From positions 66,699,001 through 66,763,000 of the forward strand of contig CM071596.1 of assembly GCA_036435485.1 (NCBI GenBank): DNA of 64,000 bases. Direction: 5' to 3'. Numbering within the stretch: position 1 is the stretch's first letter; each line of letters opens with the position of its first letter. The position numbers were made by a program, and so were the translations under genes. The DNA is from Saposhnikovia divaricata (Eukaryota; Streptophyta; Magnoliopsida; Apiales; Apiaceae). The notes beneath the pieces were generated by a model. That model worked only from the letters and a program-made list of their open reading frames with translations. It had not been told where the DNA came from and ran no database searches. Shown here in pieces: positions 51,164 to 62,823 of the stretch.

Positions 51164-52936
51164 TGTTGTGCTAAAAATAATTAAGACATTTGAATCGCAA
51201 GCGCACAATTCGTTTCGTTGTAAAATTTATGATTCGTTCCGTAGAGACTAATATTTTCGCGATCCTTAATTTTTAATTTAATCGGACTAGAACAAGTAAT
51301 TTGGGAGAGTTTGGTTTACCGATTAATTAACTAGATAATAAAAGATAAATATAATTGAAATTAAATGCACACAATATCAAATAATTGATACAAATACACT
51401 ATGAAACTAAAATGGGCTTCATTTAAAAAAAAACAAGTAATGACTAGCTAATGATTAAATAATGATTGCATTAATGACTGAATTAAACAAAATTGTGAAA
51501 TAAACCTGGCATGCGGACTAGAAACAAGATGATGGGCTTAATAAATTAACATGGACTAGAAATTAAAGTGGGTTGTACTAAATTAAACAAACAAGAAAAT
51601 GAAATTGGGCCAGAAGATGGTTTGGGCTGGACATTGCAAATTAAGTAGTGATAAAATGGACAAAAACTAACATGAGCTAGCAATTTAATTTTGGACCAAA
51701 AGAAACTAACAACATGAATCAAAATAAATGGATTTATCTAAAAAAACAACTTACACCTAAATTGACAGAAGCAGAAAAGCATGAACAAATAAACAACTCT
51801 GGTTGCCACGTTTAACAAACACAGCAGTAATATTTTTAAAAAAATCGCATATTAACACTATGATTCTACAACTCATTAACGAATGCAGCCAGGAATTCAG
51901 AAACTAAAACTCGGATAAATCAAAAAATAAATAAAATAAAATAAAATAAGAAAAGGGAGATGGGTTCATTGATTCGAATAAAAAGAAAAAAAACAAAGAA
52001 AAAAAAACAGAGTGATGTTTGAGTGTGTGTCGTGGGGAATGATTGAGAGAGAGCTGGGTGTTGTTTAAGAGGAATAAAACGAGGAGCAAAGAAACAGGGG
52101 AAGGTTACTTTGATTCAAATTAAGACAAAAATGAACAGAAAATAAAACTGAAATTTTGTAAAACTTATATGTTTTATTTTTTTTAAAAAATAAAAATAAA
52201 AATGAAAATAAGGAAATTAACTACGAAATTAAAATTACACTAAAACAACGATTTGGAATTAAATGGCCCACAATAAAATGGAGATTTAAAGGGACAAAAT
52301 TAAAATTAGCAACTAAGAACACGAAATTAAATTTCGTTACTTTCAACCCCAAGTGGTTAGCAACGGGATTTACGAAAATAACGAAATCTATGTAATAAAA
52401 ACGAAAGAGCAAGACGAAATTAAAGGAAACGAATTTTTTGCATTAAAATAAAAAGTGTATACAAGATTTGAAACTAAGAAAAACAAGAAATTAAATTTAT
52501 CCTAAAATCTAAGTTACTCAATACAAGGGGGGTGTGGGGGTATTTATAGGATAGGAATTAGGGTTAAGGGGGGTGTTGGGTAAATCCCCACCATACATTT
52601 ATGGTGTGTAGTGGTGAAATCCTAGCCATCTATTTGTTTCCTTCCCCCTTAAGCTTTGAAGAGTTGATCTTGGCTATACACTTATGTAATGTGTTGGGAT
52701 GATCTCCACCTTCCACTTGTCTTGAAATATTCCTTTTGCTCCAAGCTCCTAATTCTTTTCCTTCTTTCATTTTTGGTCCTTTTTCTTCCTCTTTTTCCCT
52801 TCCTTGCTCTTTATTTTTAATTTTGTCATTTCTTTATTTATTTACGAATTTCCTGAAATGCAACAAAATAAATTATTAAAATACGATTTTAAGCAATAAA
52901 TAGGTAATAAAAATATGCAAAAATATGCACTTAGCA
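51164..52936 (-). repeat. 5' LTR of the gag-only element
   Basis: It is 1773 bp. Sense ends are TGCTAAGTGC and GCACAACA. It differs from the 3' LTR by scattered substitutions and several short A/T-run length changes. Confidence 0.93.
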
Positions 52937-52941
52937 GTTAC

Positions 52942-55050
52942 GAATCCATGGAAAGTTCTATAATAGAAAAGAGGTTAATGTCAAGTTCTTACTCACTCTT
53001 CCTGAACATCTTGAGCACAAAGTAACTGACAATAGAGAAGGGAGAAACTTGGATGTGGTTTCTCTTGAAACTCTCTATGGTGTGCTCAAGTTATATGAAC
53101 TTGAACTCTTTCAAAAGAGAGCTATTCAAACTGGAGCCAAAGGAAAGATGGCAAACATGTCTGGTGCCCTTATAGCCCATGAACCACATGTGTCTCTGCC
53201 AAGTGAATTTTCTCAGAGTTCACAACCAACACAAGTGCCATCTCTGAAAATTGAAGAGGTGTTGGATGATGAGGAGAAAGTGGTTCTATAGCTTAAAGAA
53301 TGTTGAAGATGAAGACTTCTATTCATTAGAAGATATTGAAAGCATGGATAATCCAACCATGGCATACATGGCTAAAAGATTCAAGAACATCAAATTCAGA
53401 AGAGATAAGTCATATAAGCCACAAGGTCAGACATCCAAGTTCAACAAGGGAAACTCTTCAAAGGCTGCTGGTGGTGCCACGAGAGGAGGATACAAGACAG
53501 GGATGGTGGATAGGTCAAAGTTCAGATGTTACAACTGCAATGAGCTAGGTCATTTTGCCACAGAGTGTAGAAGGCCAAAACAGAATCAAAGAATGAAGAA
53601 AAGATCTGGAAGTCAGTTTAAAAGAAATCAAGGAAGAGCCTATGTGGCTGAAGGAAAATGCTGGGATGATTTTGATGATGAGGAAGAAGAAGAGTTTGTG
53701 AATCTAGCTCTCATGGTTAGATCTGATGATGAAGCATCAAGCTCCTCGAATCAGATACCATCTCTCATTTTACTTGATATGTCTAAAACTGAGTATAAGT
53801 AAACTATTGAGGAATTGAGTGCTGAGATGTTTAATATCCATGTTAGTTTATCTGCTGCAAATGAAGAAATTGCTAAGTTAACTAAACAGAATGAAACAAT
53901 CAAATCTGAGAATGAAGTGCTTTTGCTTAAGACCAGTCCATTAGATTCACTAGCTCAAGAAAATGAAAGACTGAAAAATGATGTTGTCTGTGCTAAGGAG
54001 ATAGAAGAATTTTTAAGAAAAGAAATTATTGAAAACGAATTCAAGCTTAAGGCTTTTAGAAACTCTTCTAAACTAGTTCAGGAATATCATGAGAATCACA
54101 CTGAGAATCAAAAGGTTGGAGTAGGTTTTGACTATGGTAGGAGGCCTGGAAAGGCAGCTATGGTTAATGATTGTTCAGGTGGTGATGCCGTCAAACCTCA
54201 CATTCTCAAGAAAGTCTGTAAACCTATTTTCAAAACTGTTCAAGCTAATTTTGATGAGAATTCCTTGCTCATCAAACAAGAACTTCTTGATGAAGATGAG
54301 TGTATTGACAGCACATCTACTGAAGGGAAAGATACTGTCAAGATTCCCATGATAGAAACTTTACCAAGCAATCAGACAGAATGTTCTAAAGAAGCTGTCA
54401 ACAAGGATAAGACCTAAACTTTCAAAGATACTGTCAAGAGAGTACCTAAGACAGCAACTTCCAAATCTACTATCAAGATAGCAGGTACGAAAGGTATTGT
54501 CAAGGGTAACTCGACAGCAACTTCAGGACATACTGTCAACACAGATGCCTACAAGTCTAAGAATAGGAATGGCAAGTTAGAAATTGATAAGAAAAATGGT
54601 TATGCTCATGTCAAGAATGCTCCTAGGAAACTTTGAAATAATTGTGGCTCCTCCCAACAATTAACACATGTTTGTAAGAAACCTATTGAGAACAAGGTTA
54701 ATGGAAACTTACATAGAACTCCCATTATTCAAAGAACAATGAATGTTTGCAGTAACATTGACTGTATGCCATTCAAAATCACTGCCATGAGTACATGTTT
54801 TAATCTGCCTATTCTGTCTACTGAAAAATGCTCCTATATGCAAACTGTTGAGACTTCTGAGCCTGTCAATGTTGGTAAAAAGGCAGTGTCCACTAAGAAA
54901 AAGACAAAGTCTTATTCTAAAACTGAGTGGGTAGCTAAAGAAATCAAACAAGTAGACTCAAGTGTTGATTCAATAGTGGATGTTGATGATATAAAATGTT
55001 ATACTGTAACTGCAGAAGCCAATAAGGATTGGGTACCAGATGCAAATTAA
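52942..55050 (+). pseudogene. Sirevirus gag, second part
   Basis: Gag continues from the insertion point with LDVVSLETLYGVLKLYELEL. The CCHC knuckle CYNCNELGHFATEC lies at about 53527-53568 and an acidic stretch at about 53660-53700. A strongly heptad-like Glu/Lys/Leu region (53815-54250) is the coiled coil typical of Sirevirus Gag. The frame is broken by a change near 53280, a stop at 53800-53802, further stops near 54415 and 54635, and an in-frame TAA at 55048-55050. ACTGTCAAG and GACAGCAAC motifs recur at 54330-54560. Confidence 0.82.
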
Positions 55051-56084
55051 ATATCATCTGTTTTGCAGGGCAAGAAAAAGAAACAGGTCATGTGGATCAT
55101 CGACAGTGGATTTTCCAGACACATGACAGGTGATAAAGCCCTGCTATCACATTATGTTGAGAAAGCTGGCCCTATCATAACTTTTGGAGACAACAGCAAA
55201 GGTTACACTATGGGATATGGCTGTTTGGAAATTGGAAATGTTGTCATTGAAGATATTGCTCTTGTGGATGGATTGAAACACAACCTTCTCAGTGTCAACC
55301 AATTCAGTGACAGGGGATTCAAGGTTGATTTTGACATGATGGTTTGTAATATCTATTGACATGATGGTTTGTAATATCTATCACAAGAAGGATGAAAACC
55401 TTTCCTTGAAAGGAGTTAGGAAAGGAAGCTTGTTTGTTGCAGACTTGAACTCTGCTAGGAAAGACAAGGTCTACTGTTTTTATAGTAAGGCAACAGTTGG
55501 TGACAGCATGCTTTGGCATAAAAAACTCACCCATCTTAACTTCAAGCCTATGAATATGCTGATAAAGAAGGAACTGGTGAGAGGACTACCTCAACAGGAA
55601 TTCTGTCAAGAAGGACTGTGTGACGACTGTCAAATGGGAAAACTGAGAAGATCTGTGCACAAATCAAAGCAACTGAACACCAACATTGAATCACTCAAAT
55701 TGATTCACATGGATCTCTTTGGACCAGTAAATGTGCAATCCCTATCAAGAAAGAGATATGCTCTAGTCATGGTAGATGACTACTCCAGGTACACTTGGGT
55801 GAAGTTCTTAGAATCAAAGGATGAAGCTGCTCAGGAGATCATTGATCACATTAGAGTTCTTGACAGAACTCCAAATGCAAAAGTTCAAATTCTAAGAAGT
55901 GATAATGGCACTGAGTTCAGAAATGCAACTCTTGGAAATTTCTGCGAAGATGAAGGAATTGCGCAAAAATTCTCTGCTTCCAGAACACCACAACAAAATG
56001 GTGTGGTAGAAAGGAAAAACAGGACTCTCATTGAAGCTGCTAGAACTATGTTGAATGATGCAAAATTACCAACATATTTCTGTG
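55051..56084 (+). pseudogene. Sirevirus protease and integrase, truncated
   Basis: The protease-type segment has WIIDSGFSRHMTGD (about 55093-55134). A 25-bp duplication at 55331-55380 shifts the frame. Integrase then follows. Its zinc-binding H-H-C-C region (HKKLTHLNF ... CDDCQMGK) is at about 55517-55645. The catalytic D-D-E lies in MDLFGP (about 55710), SDNGTEF (about 55900) and NGVVERKNR (about 56005). It is cut at 56084 after LPTYF by a second Sirevirus. Reverse transcriptase would lie beyond that insertion, outside the window. Confidence 0.88.
55331..55380 (+). repeat. 25-bp tandem duplication causing a frameshift
   Basis: Two exact units starting TTGACATGATGG lie at 55331-55355 and 55356-55380. 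Because 25 is not a multiple of three, the protease and integrase frames are separated. Confidence 0.95.
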
Positions 56085-57351
56085 TGTTGAGTATAGAATA
56101 CAAGAAAGAATACAGAGGTGGGGGTGAATGGATTCTTGAACTTTTCTTTGTTCTTGAATCAGTGTACCGCAATGTGTTTGTGTGTGTAGATTTGTAAATG
56201 CGGATTAAGAATAACACAAGACACAATATCACTTTAATCTAATATTTTATTAGATAAAGATTTTGCTACAATCTGTGAATACAAATGTTAGTATTCTCAG
56301 CTTCGTTTTTCTCAGAGAGATGTTTTCTATTGTGTATAAAAAACGTAACTTCTAAGGAAGTGAGACTGTATCCTTATAGAGCATGAATACAACCTACTTA
56401 CTACAAATAAGGTAGCTAAACAATTTTACTTTCTGGTGTGTCTATCTTTTTTGAGTAAGCATCCAAACGGCTACAAGTTTGACTTTGCAAGGCTCTGTTC
56501 AGATCCACTTCTTTAGCTCTTTGTCTCTTGTACATCTCTCCTAGCTTATTTGTAGGCTTTTCCAAAGTACATTACAGTTGTGGTCCATAAAGTGCTTTAG
56601 CTTGTTGCAGGTTTCTGACTTGTACAATTCTTCAGTATTTTGTCTCCAAGATTGTATTCGAGAAGTAACTTTGTTGGTGATTTGAGAACTAGAATTGGCT
56701 TGATCGATAACTCTGAGTTCTCGAATACTGTTAAATTGACATATCGAATGACTTCTCGAATAAGTCTTTTCTCCAAGAATCCTTGAGATATCGAATAGAG
56801 AATTTTGCTTATCGAATCCCTGAGATATCGAATAGCTTCTTTAGTCCTTGAGATATCGAATAGAGCATTGACTTGTTGACTCTTAGAGAACTCGAATGAT
56901 GCTTTGACTTGTTGACTCCATGAGTTCTCGAATAGAGAATTTGGACATGTCGAATCCTAAGTTCTCGATTAATGCTTTGACTAGTTGACCTTTAGAGATA
57001 TCGAACAGTGTCTTTTGAGATATCGAATCTCTGACTTCTCGAATATAACAAACATACTTCTCGAATTGGTACTTAGGCAAATTCTTCATTTCGTCAAATC
57101 CCAAAAGTGATTATTTGACAGTCTTTATCTCCTTGCTTGAGGCATGAACCTTGGAACTTCTTTCTAGCATTATTCTTGACTTTCTAAGTAAAATTACACA
57201 ACTAGGATTTGATGCCTATTACAAGTACAAAACAAATAGAAACTCTACAACTAGAGGTTCCCTCAGTTAAGAGGTCATGTAGGTAATGCATAGCATTACA
57301 CATACTTAGGCTTGTTATTATATGAGTACAGGCATGTCTCTGTGACTAACA
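56085..57351 (-). repeat. 3' LTR of the second Sirevirus
   Basis: The plus strand starts TGTTGAGTATAG and ends GTGACTAACA. Length is 1267 bp. From about 56650 to 57070 it contains many copies of TCGAAT within ATATCGAATAG/TTCTCGAATAG units, a repeated motif array that may serve as enhancer sites. Confidence 0.85.
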
Positions 57352-57391
57352 ATCTCCCCCAAATTGTGAGTAAGACCCTTAGTCACAATTT
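57352..57391 (-). promoter_or_regulatory. polypurine tract with perfect stem-loop
   Basis: Sense GGGGGAGAT abuts the LTR. AAATTGTGA (57361-57369) pairs perfectly with TCACAATTT (57383-57391). Inside, TAAG pairs with CTTA around a 3-base loop after one mismatch. Confidence 0.75.
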
Positions 57392-57513
57392 CATGCCTGA
57401 TAACAAGCCTAACATACATAAAGATAAAACCTTGAAAAGTACAGGTATGTAGATTTGAACTAAGAACATGAATAGAAATACAAGTGTATAATCTTACAGA
57501 ATATGATGAGATG

Positions 57514-57972
57514 CTAGCCTTTATCATTTGATTCCCTCTCCATTTCCTTGGCTAGTAGATCATCATATGCCATCTGTTTTCTTTCTTTTTCCTTCCTTGC
57601 ATTCTCATCCATAGCTCTTATAATTTCTGCCATTGCATCCAATTCTTCAAGCAAGATAGAGTCTTTGAAATATTCAAGTACTGGTTCCAGAATGTTGGCA
57701 GGATAGTGATTGAGTAGGTTCATTCTTATATTGACATGATCTCCATTTCTCCTCCTATACTTTACAACATAGGGATTGAATTGAACTCTACACAATCCCT
57801 TAGCCCTTAACACTCTTGCTTCACCTTCCAGTTTATCAATTTCATTTTCCCTTTTCAACCACTTCTCAAGGCAACCCTTTCTTATCAGCTCTTCATGATC
57901 TCTCTTCATCTTCACAAAGTCAATCAGTCCCAGCTTCCATACTCTTTCCACTTTATCATTTGCATCCAACAT
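57514..57972 (-). CDS. Sirevirus downstream ORF 2
   Basis: A 152-residue frame is rich in Lys/Glu/Arg, with VWKLGLIDFVKMKRDHEELI at about residues 11-30 and a highly charged C-terminus. It starts 20 bp after the stop of the upstream ORF and ends about 120 bp before the polypurine tract. Sireviruses often carry extra reading frames here. No domain of known function is recognised, and it may be a broken continuation of the ORF before it. Confidence 0.5.
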   Translation of the reverse strand: MLDANDKVERVWKLGLIDFVKMKRDHEELIRKGCLEKWLKRENEIDKLEGEARVLRAKGLCRVQFNPYVVKYRRRNGDHVNIRMNLLNHYPANILEPVLEYFKDSILLEELDAMAEIIRAMDENARKEKERKQMAYDDLLAKEMERESNDKG

Positions 57973-57991
57973 GGCAATAATCCTTTCTATG

Positions 57992-59010
57992 TCATATCAT
58001 TTGTTTAAACTTCTTCTGTCTTCCATCAGTATACTTGATCTCAAGGGAGTCATTAATGATTGAAACATGATAGATTCTTTGAGCTCTAAGGTATTCCAGT
58101 TGGTCTTCATTGTAGTCTTCATCTAGTGGTTGGAGTTTTAGGCCTGGATAGATTGTTAGGGTTCTTGATTTGGAAAGCTTTGGTTTTCTTGCTGCTTGTT
58201 TGAATTTGATCCTTTTAGTGTGGTTTCCTGGCAGTAGTATATGACCTTTGTTGGTAGACCATTGTAGTATTCCATTAGCAGTTTGCTTTTTGAAATATAC
58301 AGATGGTTTCTTGACTTGAATCTTCTTCTCTTTTTGAGGTGGTAAAACAGTTGCAGAAGCCATGGGATTAGATTTTGGTAGGTCATTACTAATAGCATTC
58401 ACCCTAGACTTAGATTCTTGTGTTGTGGTGAGATTACTGCTAGCAATGCCTAAGGCTTGCTGTTTTCCATTCTTCCTCTCATAGACTTTACCTTGGTCAT
58501 CATCCTTCATGTCCTTGCTGTCTTTCTTCTTCTTCTTATCCTCATCACCCTTATCACTCCTGTGATGTTTTTCCTTCCCATCACTCTTGTCCTCATCTTT
58601 GTCATCCTTATTCCTCCTTGGCTTGGCCATTTCTCGAATTACACCAGTTGCAATGAATGATCTTAGGATTTGTAGTGCTTCTATCTCCTCAGCTGTCCTT
58701 ATCCCCTTTTTCTTTTGCAGTAGATCAATGATGTCAATAATGAGTCTGTGATTTCGAGAAGTGAGATCATTGGGAATGACCAATTGTTTGATATCCTCAA
58801 TCCTTGTGCCAGACTGATAGATAATTGTTCTTGGATAAGTGCAAACTTCAGGCAACCTAGCTTGTTGGCCATTCCTCAGATCAGTATATAGGCTTCTGTT
58901 GTTCTCTCCCATCTTTTCTATCATCCCCAAGATAGCATCAATCTCTGTGAATTTTAGAGCCTCCAAGGTATCATAAGATAGATGACATATTTTATTACTG
59001 GTCACCATCA
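57992..59010 (-). pseudogene. Sirevirus downstream ORF 1, cut by the CACTA insertion
   Basis: A frame of about 339 codons comes from the region after pol. It has an N-terminal part with helical segments, a Lys/Asp-rich charged centre (about residues 130-175) and a C-terminal stretch with QRIYHVSIINDSLEIKYTDG. That last stretch resembles the end of the extra ORF common in Sireviruses. The upstream end is missing, because the frame runs straight into CACTA terminal sequence at 59011. The apparent start is therefore not real. Confidence 0.65.
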
Positions 59011-59215
59011 CACTACTAAAAAACTGTTAATAGACATCACCGTTTTTAACATCGATTACAATAAAACCGATGTTAAAAATCCATTTAACATCGCCCATTT
59101 TAAAACCGATGTCTTTTCAAACATTCAGACATCACTTAACATATCAACCGATGTCTAAATGTTTTCTTAAAAATTTTTAGACATCGCTTCATTTATGAAC
59201 CGATGTCTAAATGTC
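59011..59215 (+). repeat. CACTA terminus and subterminal repeats
   Basis: At least eight copies of AACCGATGT or its complement ACATCG occur in both orientations. These arrays are the usual binding sites for the TnpA-type protein. Confidence 0.8.
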
Positions 59216-60311
59216 TACTTAAAAAAAACGCGCATTTCCCTCTTAATTATTCCCCCCTTAGTTTTATTTCCCCCCTTTTTACTTTCATTTGCCCGCCTAC
59301 TTCCAAATCTGTTCCCCCTTCACAAAATTTTTGTATTTCCCCTCTCCCCAATCTCAATTATTCCCACTTAGTTTTATTTTTGTACTACATTTTCAGACAA
59401 ATTTATTCATTAAAATTAAAAACAAAACAAAACCACTCTCACCTCACTCTCTCTCTCGACAGATGACCTAATTACCTCACATCTCTCTCTCGCGACTCTC
59501 ACCTCTCTCGACTCTCACCTCTCTCCACTCTCACCTCTCTCTTCCGACTTTCACCTCTCTCTCCACTCTCACTAGTTGTCTCTCCTCTCTGTCTCGACTC
59601 TCTCTCAGTTCGAAGCTCAGTTCGAAGAAGCTCCAATGCTCAACCGATTTGTTTGAAGCTTGAAAGCTCGAATTGGTAAGCCTGAAAGCTGTAGTTGTAT
59701 GTATGTTAATCATATCAATGCATGCATTTAGTTAAAAATCAATTGGGGTTGTTAAAAAACAAAACCCTAATTTTTAAAATTGGGGGTTTTTGTTTTTAAT
59801 CATTTAGTATTTACCAATGCTCGATTATAAGCATTTTTATATGCATTTTATGTATTTTTCTTTGTTGTAAGCATTTTTATGTAATAATTGTTAACTGTTG
59901 GATGTATATCTTTTGCATCTGTTGGATTATAAAGTGACAGAGCATGTATTAATGTGTTGTAGTCTAACTGAATTGTATGATGCTTTGTCTGTTTTCGTTT
60001 TATAGGCTTTTTATCAGTTACTTATTTAATTTTTCGAGAAATTTTGATTGTGTTTATGATAATTTATTGTGTTTATGTGCCTCCTGTTTGTTTTGTGTAC
60101 ATTTGTATGTTAATTGGCAAATTAGATTCTATTCTGAACTTAAGTGTGTACGTATAATGTGACAACAAATTGACATATAAATGCATGTGTGTATGTTGTT
60201 GGTTATAGTTTATAGTTATAAGAAGATATTAGATAAGTTATAGGTCATACTGCATAGTATTTCATAACTAGTGGTTATTGAACATGTTAGTAACATATCA
60301 GGTGGGTTGAA
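59216..60311 (+). promoter_or_regulatory. CACTA leader region with probable 5' UTR intron
   Basis: A run of CTCTCACCTCTCTC units lies at 59437-59600. A good donor (AATTG|GTAAGC near 59674) and acceptor (ATATCAG|GTGGG at 60301) would remove about 630 bp and place the transposase ATG at 60312 shortly after the splice. Confidence 0.55.
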
Positions 60312-62740
60312 ATGGATAAGTCATGGATCAAAGCCGATAGGTGTGTCGAAAAATTCTTGATCTTTGCTGAGGAAAATGCAAAAAACCCTAAGAAAATTCC
60401 TTGCCCATGTGCACGCTGCTCTAATTTTAAAAAGTTTCCGGTAAAAATAATTAGAGGTCATCTATATGAAGCCGGTTTTAGTTTGGGCTATATTGAGTGG
60501 ATTTGGCATGGAGAAGAGTCTTCTAGGAGTAATAAATCTTCTGTTGATAGTAGTTCTTTTGTTCTGAAGTCAACACCTGCTTCGGAAACAGTGAATGTGT
60601 GTGAAGCAGCCTACAATAAGGGTGATTACGATGTTGATACAGACGACTTTAGGAGGTTTGTTGCTGATGCAGAACAACCTCTGTTTGAGGGAAGTGAGTG
60701 CAATAAACTAGAGTCGGTCTTAAAATTACACAATTGGAAATCTAGGTTTAGTATTAGTGATAGCGCATTCACTGATTTACTTCAAAATATTGGCTCCCTT
60801 CTTCCTAAAGATCATTTGTTGCCACCGAGTTCATATGAATCGAAAAAAACCTTAGCTGATTTAGGACTTGATTATATCAAATTTCATGCATGTCCGAATG
60901 ATTGCGTGTTATACAGAGGTATAAATGAGCAGGCTTCAGAGTGTCCTAAATGTCGTATGTCCCGTTGGAAGCTTGGGAAGGATGGTAAATATAGAGTTAA
61001 CGTACCAGCTAAGGTAATGTGGTATTTTCCCATAATCCCCAGATTTAAAAGAATGTTTAAATCTGCTCCAACCGCTGAGTTAATGACTTGGCATGCACAT
61101 AACCAAAGTAAAGATGGGCACAAGCGTCATCCAGTTGATTCGCCTTCTTGGAAAAATGTAGATTATAGGTGGCCTGAGTTTGGTAGTGAACCAAGAAATA
61201 TCCGTTTAGCTTTATCGTCCGATGGCATTAACCCGCACAGTAATGGCTTAAGCAATAGGTATAGTTGTTGGCCGGTTGTATTAGTAACATATAATCTTCC
61301 TCCATGGTTAAGCATGAAAAGGAAGTTTATGATGTTAAAAACATTAACTTCCGGCCCGCATGAGCCTGGTAATAATGTTGACGTGTATCTACAACCACTT
61401 ATTGATGATTTAAAGAAACTTTGGGAAGAAGGCGAACCTGATGTATATGATGCGCACACTAAGTCTTACTTTACTTTGAGGGCTGTTTTGATGTGGACAA
61501 TAAATGACTTCCCGGCTTATGGTAATTTGTCAGGCTGTATCAAAAAGGGTTGTAAGGGCTGTCCAATTTGTGGTGATGATACCATAGCTAAGTATTTAAG
61601 TCATAGTAGGAAAATGTTTTACCAAGGTTATCGTCAATATTTACATGAATATCATCCTTATAGAAGGCAAAGGGCAGCTTTTAATGGAGAGCAAGAGTTT
61701 GGGCGCGCGGCTGCACAGCTTAGTGGAGAGGAAGTGTTGGCGCAACAAGAAGAAATAAAGTTTAGTTTGGGGAAGGGGGGAAAGTCAAAGAAGGTGGAAT
61801 TTGCATGGAAGAAGAAATCAATCTTTTTTGAGTTTGAGTATTGGAAGTATCACTACGTACGTCACTACCTTGATGTCATGCATATTGAGAAAAATGTGTG
61901 CGATAATTTGATTGGGACACTACTTAATATGAAGTATAAGACCAAAGATAGTATCGCCTCTCGTCTTGATATGGTTGACATGGGTGTAAGGGTTGATTTA
62001 GCTCCTAAAGTAGGAGATAAGAAAACCTACTTACCCTATGCTGCTTTTAATTTGTCCAAGGCAGAAAAAAGAAAAATGTTGTCATCATTGTCCAATATGA
62101 AACTTCCATGTGGACATGCGTCAAACATTAAAAATTGTGTATCAATGATCGATATGAAATTGTATGGGCTGAAGTCCCATGACTGTCATGTCCTCCTCAA
62201 ACAGTTACTGCCTGTTTCCATCCGCTCTGTTCTACCGAAAAATGTGAGGGTTAGTATGATACGATTGTGTTTCTTCTTCAACTCTCTGTGTAACAAAGTT
62301 GTAGATTCGTCAAAACTGAATAAACTACAATTAGATGTGATTTTGACCTTGTGTGAGTTGGAAAAAATATTTCCATCATCATTTTTCGATATCATGATTC
62401 ATCTCACGATCCACTTGGTTAGAGAATTGCGTTTATGTGGACCGGTTTTTTATAGATGGATGTATCCATTTGAACGGTTCAATAAAGTTTTAAAAAGTTA
62501 TGTACGAAATCGTTTTTATCCGGAAGGTTGTATCGCAGAAAGTTATCTCAAAGAAGAATCAATATAATTTTGCTCAGAATTTAGTAGTGATATTGGCACA
62601 ACACCTGGTCTTCGAAAGGATGAAGGAAGGCTTTCCGGTCCATTATCAGTTGCCACAATGAAGGCAGTAGAAGAAAAAGAACGAGACGAGGCGCATCTCC
62701 ATGTTCTTCTTAATAATCCTGAAGTGGAACCCTATGTTGT
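60312..62740 (+). pseudogene. TNP2-type CACTA transposase, first coding exon with a stop
   Basis: The ATG at 60312 starts MDKSWIKADR, the transposase-associated N-terminal domain, with PCPCARC at residues 31-37. The TNP2 core follows from about 180 (HACPNDCVLYRG) to 540 (LDVMHIEKNVCDNLIGTLL). The DUF4218-type region runs from about 640 to 745. The frame is closed by TAA at 62565-62567. Related sequence (FCSEFSSDIG) goes on in the same frame to a donor at 62740/62741 (GTAAGT), so the stop is a nonsense change. The 751 residues before it hold most of the catalytic region. The protein would act on the CACTA termini and is probably inactive. Confidence 0.85.
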
Positions 62741-62823
62741 GTAAGTCAAATAAAGAAGTTTCTTTATGCCTGCTGTGGTTTTTTGCATTTGCAATTAATC
62801 TTATGTAATGTACTTACTGACAG

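Larger units (their letters stand above)
45043..52936 (-). mobile_element. gag-only, non-autonomous Athila-related LTR element
   Basis: LTRs of 1774 and 1773 bp (45043-46816, 51164-52936) are flanked by the 5-bp duplication GTTAC (45038-45042 and 52937-52941). The element is on the minus strand. It has a primer site, one gag-like ORF with two in-frame stops (48705-50192) and a 1.9-kb 3' noncoding region. It has no protease, reverse transcriptase or integrase. The 3' noncoding region has the same layout as the Athila-type element at 7728-21536, with repeated polypurine tracts, stem-loops and a conserved 114-bp block. LTR differences are clearly more numerous than in that element, so this insertion is older. 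It probably depended on a relative for its enzymes. Confidence 0.88.
43458..56084 (+). mobile_element. Sirevirus-type Ty1/copia element, broken and 3'-incomplete
   Basis: A plus-strand copia element has a 5' LTR, Met-tRNA primer site, gag with coiled coil, protease and integrase. It is split by a gag-only gypsy element (45043-52936) and ended at 56085 by a second Sirevirus inserted in the integrase gene. Reverse transcriptase, RNase H and 3' LTR are not in the window. Several frameshifts and stops show it is dead. Protease before integrase and the coiled-coil Gag place it with Sireviruses. Confidence 0.88.
56085..59010 (-). mobile_element. second Sirevirus-type copia element, 3' part only
   Basis: A minus-strand element contributes its 3' LTR (56085-57351), polypurine tract and two ORFs from the region after pol. 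It is inserted in the integrase gene of the first Sirevirus. CTGTG (56080-56084) is the likely target duplication, but its partner is outside the window. A CACTA transposon cuts it at 59011, and its gag-pol would continue beyond that. Confidence 0.85.
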
